From Sepiola atlantica (lineage: Eukaryota > Mollusca > Cephalopoda > Sepiida > Sepiolidae), in contig OY744519.1 of the NCBI GenBank assembly GCA_963556195.1, positions 106,493,500-106,557,499 on the forward strand: DNA of 64,000 bases. Direction: 5' to 3'. The translations under genes were made by a program, and so were the position numbers. Below the pieces are notes generated by a model. It worked only from the letters and a program-made list of their open reading frames with translations, was not told the DNA's origin and did no database searches. Positions 56,780 to 64,000 of this stretch are shown here, one piece after another (position 1 is the first letter of the stretch; every line of letters begins with the position of its first letter).

Positions 56780-58240
56780 TAAGCTCTTAGAAACAAAATT
56801 ATATAGCAAAAACCTAATCAATGGAATAAATACCTGGGCTGTATCACTGGACGATTCATAAGCTGGAATAAACAAGAACTCAGGCACCGTGACCAGAGAA
56901 CTAGAAAATAAATGACCATGCACAACGCACTACACCCAAAAGACGATACAGACAGACTCTACGTGAAGAGAAACGAAGAGTGACGAGAACTGGTAAGTAT
57001 AGAAGACTGTGTGGACGACACAAAAATAGAGCTGGAGAAATACATAACTCAGAACACAGAAAGACTGATCACCGCAGCAAGAGACACCGTTCCAACGAAC
57101 AACGCAGGAAGCACCGAAACTGGACACAAACAGACGAGAAAATAAAAGTGGGGAAAAAACAACTACATGGACGTTTCATAAGAATGACAAGAGCAGAGAC
57201 GCACGAAAATAGTTGGGCATGACTGCGAAAAGGACACCTGAACAGAGAAACGGATTCCTTACTGACGGCTGCACAAAACAATGCGATTAGGACCAACTAC
57301 ATTAAAGCTAAAAGAGATAAAACCCAGGAAAACAGAAAATGCAGATTGTGTGGACAAAGAGACGAAACAGTAAATGATATAAGTGAATGCCCAAAACTGG
57401 TCCAGAAAGAATACAAAAATGGGCATGACTGCGTGGTGAAAGCAGCACACTTGGAGCTATGCAAACAAATGCATTTCGAACACTCAGGCAAATGGTACAA
57501 ACATAAACCAGAGACAGTAGTCGAAAACGAAAAACACAAAATCCTCTGGGATACGGATGACCAAACAGATCAACTCATACAAGCAAAGAGGCCGAATGTC
57601 ATAATAGTCAACAGGAGGGAAAAGTCCTGCCAAATCGTAGATCTTGCCGTCCCAGCTGACCACAGAGTTAAGACCAAGGAGACAGTAAAACAAAGTAAAT
57701 ACACGGAACTTGCTATAAGATTAAGAGATATGGAGTATGAAGGAAGTAAATATAACACCAATAATCGTAGGAGCACTAGGAACAGTTCCGAAGAACCTAG
57801 AAAAAAAGACTGGGAAGAAATTGGAATCAAAGGGAAGACTGATACCATGAAACGGACGGCACTGATAAAAACAGCTGACATCTTAATGCACATTCTTGAA
57901 TGCGGAAATCTTTCCACATAAGCTACGAAGACTAACCAATCACACGCAAGGAGCAATATGAAGAAAACAAATATCACATAAAAAAAACACCACAATAACT
58001 CATGGAACGGAAACTGCAAGACATTTCATAAACTACCCCCCCAAAAAAGTGATGGCACCAGCCCCAGCTGAAACCATACAGCCGTGAAGGGTCGATGGGG
58101 ATGGAAAGACCGAGGAGGGATAGCACTAACCAGACCTCCGTTGAAAGATTATGGAGAGCATTGGGACATTGGGGAGGTCTATTGCCATCCAAACCTCAGA
58201 GAAGACCAATGGTCGTTACCAACGAGAAATCGAGGGCAAT
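56779..58240 (+). mobile_element. R2-like LINE, C-terminal coding region and start of 3' untranslated region
   Basis: A 5'-truncated copy. It starts with a TWAVSLDDS/AGINK-type segment, then MTMHNALHPKDDTDRLYVKR (56913-56972), QLHGRFIRMTRA (about 57160), LRKGHLNRETDSLLTAAQNN (about 57225), the zinc finger and endonuclease (57346-57921), then the 3' untranslated region (57925-58240). It is interrupted at about 58240 by an insertion and resumes at 59186. The reverse-transcriptase core is not present. The 3' end is shared with 20930-21183, 46815-47517 and 59186-59385. Confidence 0.8.
57346..57921 (+). pseudogene. R2-like LINE zinc finger and restriction-like endonuclease domain
   Basis: A 191-residue frame whose true upstream continuation is KCRLCG. 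Features in order: the zinc finger CRLCGQRDETVNDISEC, in which the His normally found after ETVN is missing; HFEHSGKWYKHKPETVVENE; KILWDTDDQTDQL; then RPNVIIV ... CQIVDLAVPADHRVK. In relatives the RPN is RPD, the catalytic PD of a PD-(D/E)xK-type restriction-like endonuclease, so the metal-binding Asp is Asn here. A single in-frame TGA upstream (about 57221) replaces a Trp/Thr-like position. In an active element this domain would nick the target for reverse transcription. Confidence 0.8.
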
Positions 58241-59185
58241 GTGACATGATACTTTTTTTTCATATCATATTTTAAACGATCTTAACAACTCTTTTAGTCT
58301 ATATATTTTCATATCTCGTAATGTGCAGGCCAGTGTCAACGTTTCTCAAGCACCACCAAAAATCGAAACAACACGAAACTCACTGCAGAAGCTAGAAACG
58401 TCGGCCGGGCCTCTCAGAAGATTTAGCAAAATAATTAACATTTTAACAATGGTTCTTAGGCCTTTAAACTGGCTTTTAACTTATAATGTTCTTAAAAGTT
58501 ACCTTACAGATGTCTGCCTCTCTGTTGGTCGATGGTTGGCTTGCACACTCATCTCTGTTACTGGCTCGTGACCGTAGTGGTGTACCTGTCTTGTGGGCAA
58601 ATTCTGTTCTCATGCACGGAAGACAAACACGGTCAAATGCAAGACTTCTGAGAGAGAGATTCTATTCTTTTATTTCACACTTCAATCGGAAAAATTTCCA
58701 CTCGTTGGTTCTTTCATTCATGCTCTTCTTCACTTTTATTCTGTTTGTGGAATGTGACGGATGCAATCGGCTATATTCTTGTCCCGCCGTTGGGATCTTG
58801 CTCTGCGCCTTAGCCCATATCTGGCGATGTCACCCGGACTCTACGCATTGCAGAGCTCGTTAATAGACGTGTGTCCATCTCACGCCTCCATGGTGAACTG
58901 TCTAGAAAACTAATTTCTCACCAAGAATCTGTGACGTCAGAGTCCTTTGACCCTTCAACGAATGTCATAACAGAACTCAATATCACGTTTTGTTTTACCT
59001 TTTTGATCCGAGTGTTTCATCCCTGCCAGCCTACATCCAGTATGTTATGATTCTCGGCATGAATCATTTTGTGTGTTCCAAATTATCAATGCACCTATTT
59101 TGCACTTCATCCTTTTTCTTTCACCCAGTTCATAATCCATACTAGCTAACTTTTACACGTTTTCAGAATACCGGACCCCTTCATA
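58241..59185. other. About 0.94-kb insertion in the R2-like 3' untranslated region
   Basis: The R2-like sequence stops after AACGAGAAATC and resumes with AGCGTCTGTTGTAATAACGC, whereas the copy at 21040-21100 is continuous across this point. The inserted segment has no recognised protein. A 125-residue frame (58486-58863) has no motif and seems fortuitous. Inverted ends could not be found. Flanks GAGGGCAA and AATAGCAA might be a diverged target duplication. Confidence 0.6.
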
Positions 59186-59385
59186 TTGTAATAGCAAGCG
59201 TCTGTTGTAATAACGCAAATTCATTTGCAGTAGTTATCGAAAGAGGTGGAGAGCACTAGAAATCAAAGGGGACTTGTTGTCATTCAGACTCCAGGGAACA
59301 CCCCTGTTGATTATCAGTAGGCAATCACTGATAACTGCCTGTATGAGAACTATTTGTGAGTACATATAAATAAAAATAATAACAT
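59186..59385 (+). mobile_element. R2-like LINE 3' end, continued
   Basis: Matches 21060-21183 joined to 23382-23440: TCATTTGCAGTAGTTATCGA, CAGACTCCAGGGAACACC, TGATTATCAGTAGGCAATCA, GTGAGTACATATAAATA, then A/T-rich tail. Confidence 0.85.
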
Positions 59386-59399
59386 AATATATATATATA

Positions 59400-59472
<73 letters not shown>

Positions 59473-59482
59473 TGTGTGTGTC
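59386..59482. repeat. (TA)n(GT)n microsatellite
   Basis: TA tracts with GT blocks at both ends. Confidence 0.95.
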
Positions 59483-59584
59483 AGGTTGTATATGGAAAGA
59501 AATCAAATAAAGTGCTCGATCATATAAAAAAGCTAATATAATTTATATACAGTATTTAAATAAATTATATATATATATATATAA

Positions 59585-60185
59585 GCCGCAAAATCAATAT
59601 TAATGCAGGCCTTGTTGAAGACTATGGAAATTTCTTTTTTTGTAATGTTTTTTTTTGTTAATTTCTCGACGCGGCGAGCGAGTTTTCTGTGTTTGGGTGT
59701 TAATTTAAATATTGTAACTCCAAGTGTTATTTTATCGGCTATCTCTCGAGCGCTTTCGATCTCTCTATCCTAATCAGGAGGTTGTGTCTTATCGTTTTTC
59801 TTTGTGCTGTCAGCTTTTTAATACTTTTTATTTAATTTAAATTATTGAATACGAGTAGGGTGTTTGTGGCAGTATTAAATGCTATTTTATTACTGTTGAG
59901 TTGCAGTTTTTTAATGTATCGAGTTTCGAGGATTTTAAATCTGTGTGTGCTATTATTTATAAAGATTATTTCGGTGTTAGTTATTAGCATTTTTCTTAGT
60001 TCTGCTGATTGTACAGTTTCTTTGTGTTAGGTGATGTGTCGTTCAATGGCACTGGTTTTGTTTAGGTTGTACGTAAGACGTTGGAACAGGGTTGTAGTCG
60101 TGTGGCAAATTTAGGTGGTGTATTGGTTTGTTTGGGTCTTAGGAAAATATTCATCGAATTGGCATTGGAACGAATACAGTACGTT
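59585..60185 (-). mobile_element. Penelope-like element lineage 1, inverted terminal segment
   Basis: The reverse complement matches the GIY-YIG coding end and 3' untranslated region of the plus-strand copy. CAAACAAACGTACTGTATTC... corresponds to 61130-61150, CAACGTCTTACGTACAACCT to about 61230, AAACTGCAACTCAACAGTAA to about 61425, and CACAACCTCCTGATTAGGAT and GCGCTCGAGAGATAGCC to 62146-62195. It lacks the 610-base insertion found in the plus-strand copy. The orientation is head-to-head with 60186-62325. Confidence 0.8.
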
Positions 60186-62439
<2,254 letters not shown>

Positions 62440-64000
62440 GTGTTATAAACCAGCAATGTAACAGTAAGGGGCTACTGAGAATTAGGGTCTAAGTTTTGGG
62501 CGTATTCTAAATTGGGAGCTGCGCACAGAAATGCTTGTTCAGATTAGTTTTAAATTTATGTATGTTGTTACAGTCGGGGAAACAGAGAGCGGGAGGGAGT
62601 TCACACGACTTGCAGCATGGGGAGAAAACTTATAGAGTAGAAGGCTCTCTGGCATCTGGTGACCTCTAGTGAATGGATAGGATCTAGCTGATTGTCGGGT
62701 CTGTCGAGTGTATTTACGTCGACGGGGCACCAGAGCAGCAAGTTCATCGGAGCACATTCCATTGAAGTACTTGTGAAACAAGCACAATGTGTCAACATTG
62801 TGGTGATGAGACAGGGGCTGGAGCTTGGTGGATAGTGAGAGATATATTAGATCAGCGGCTCTTTTTAAAACTTTGTCTAAGAGGGAGAGACTAGTTGATG
62901 GTGCACCGTCCCAAATGTGACAACAATACTCCATGCATGAGCGGATGGTGGCTTTGTTAAGATATAAGATACTGTGATGGGTGAGAAGTTTTCTAGCACA
63001 GTAGAGGGATCCCACGTTTTTGCAGCTGCTTTGGCAATGTCTTCTAGGTGTTTGTTCAAATTCATCTTACCTGTGAATGTTAGGCCGATGAGTTTGACAA
63101 TCGGTGGTCGAAGAGGTTTCTTGTAGTTGTATAAGGAAAAGAGATGTGTCTTAGCAGCATTAAATCTGATCATCAATTTATGACCCAATTCAACTACAGA
63201 CTAGAGGTCACTTTCTTAGGATTCCGCTATTACCTCGTATATGTGCGCGTTTGTTTTACCCGATATGGCGAGGGTAGGGCGTTGTATCGTCAGCAAATAT
63301 ACCCATCTCAGACACAATGTCATCAGGAAAGTCGTTTATCAAAATCAGGAATAATAAAGGTTCAAGGAGTACACCTGAATTTATGTCATGTTATTTGGCT
63401 GAACGGCCATCGAGAACAACCTGAATCTTTCTTTTGGTTCAGAAGAATAGAATTATATTAAATATTAGTCCAGTAATACCTTATAAAATATTTTTTTCAA
63501 AAGGAATTTTGTGTCAGACCTTGTCAAAGACTTTGGTTTAATCAAGCGCAACCGCCCTAACTTCACCTGCCTTGTCCGGTGTATGGTATATGCGTTCGTA
63601 CATGTCTGTTAGGATATCCGTAGTAGACTGTGCCTGCTTAAATCCATACTGATGACCAGAAAGAAGTTTAGCATTAATGACGTTCTGGACTATCGCAAGA
63701 TTGATTAAGGATTCAAAGATTTTAGCGAAGAGCGGAATAGACTGATCGGGCGATTATTCCGAGGTTCAGTTCTGTCTCCAGGATTCTTGAAAACTGGGGT
63801 CACAAAGGTAAGCTATCCAGCTATGACGAAACAAGATTCGTAAAGACATTTGTTGTGGAGGTGAAGAGGGCAGGTGCAGTTGAGCAGAGCATTTCTTTGT
63901 TATATTACTGGTATAATATCAGTCTCACATTCTTTGGAAGTGTGAATGTTGTTATGATGTCATTAACATGTAGATGGGGTGATGGCCAGATTATCAGTCC
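62440..64000 (-). pseudogene. LINE-A copy, decayed, running off the window
   Basis: The minus strand matches 23785-25500. From the 3' end: TTAGTAGCCC-equivalent flank near 62470, the C-terminal frame 62539-63015 (SCMEYCCHIWDGAPSTSLSL, PLSHHHNVDTLCLF, KYFNGMCSDELAAL), the GIFADDTTPYPRHIG catalytic box near 63310-63265, the QYGF-x-QAQSTTDIL block near 63655-63615, and NNRPISLF near 63765-63740. Several frameshifts and small deletions. The upstream part lies beyond base 64000. Confidence 0.8.

Noticed and set aside
57570..58019. 149-residue minus-strand frame
   Set aside because: It is the antisense shadow of the R2-like endonuclease reading frame.
58486..58863. 125-residue frame with hydrophobic and Cys-containing end
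   Set aside because: No recognisable family. It lies inside an insertion of unknown origin and has no start context or splice evidence, so it is not called as a gene.

Overview
This window looks like repeat-rich intergenic DNA from an animal genome, most probably a cephalopod mollusc (octopus-like). That identification is an inference. It rests on very dense (TA)n, (GA)n and (AAT)n microsatellites, tRNA-derived SINE-like units, several clades of LINE, several Penelope-like elements (PLEs), an AT-rich base composition and the absence of any recognisable host exon. No rRNA, CRISPR array, operon or bacterial-type gene was seen. Most open reading frames are translations of microsatellites or low-complexity DNA. 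Every protein that could be recognised belongs to a transposable element, and all of them are broken.

Layout. 0-10 kb: copies of a 0.5-0.6 kb dispersed family, two near-identical arms of an inverted repeat (1.65-2.10 and 8.15-8.70 kb), a fold-back element (2.50-2.88 kb), a PLE tail carrying telomere-like repeats (3.5-4.1 kb), and LINE 3' ends (6.0-6.5 and 7.7-8.1 kb). 10-20 kb: mostly unassigned DNA with two LINE 3' ends, a purine-rich tract and an oppositely biased pyrimidine-rich tract. 20.9-26.6 kb: nested insertions. A CACTA-type DNA transposon with an unfamiliar repetitive protein gene sits inside the 3' end of an R2-like (restriction-like-endonuclease) LINE, and next to it a jockey/CR1-type LINE (called LINE-A here) sits inside a second, older LINE (LINE-B). 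27-35 kb: mariner remnants, a TIR element, a tRNA-SINE-like unit with a hammerhead-like fold (32.29 kb), and a Tc1/mariner deletion derivative. 36-37.7 kb: a second PLE lineage. 38-44 kb: microsatellites, a TA-flanked MITE (41.22-41.60 kb), a second SINE/hammerhead copy (42.92 kb) and a CR1-like LINE end. 44.7-47.6 kb: an R2-like LINE ruin split by LINE-B. 49-53.6 kb: a mariner N-terminal remnant, AT-rich DNA and a third PLE lineage. 54.6-55.3 kb: an element with about 130-bp tandem repeats. 56.8-59.4 kb: the best R2-like LINE copy, again split by an insertion. 59.6-62.3 kb: a PLE in head-to-head inverted arrangement with a satellite-bearing insertion. 62.4-64 kb: another LINE-A, running off the window.

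The components do not form a pathway. They record successive transposon insertions, and several copies serve as empty-site references for insertions in others. The two most interesting items are the hammerhead-ribozyme-like fold shared by two SINE-like units and the CACTA-type transposon whose insertion site can be reconstructed from a paralogous LINE end. Boundaries of decayed elements are approximate, usually within tens of bases.
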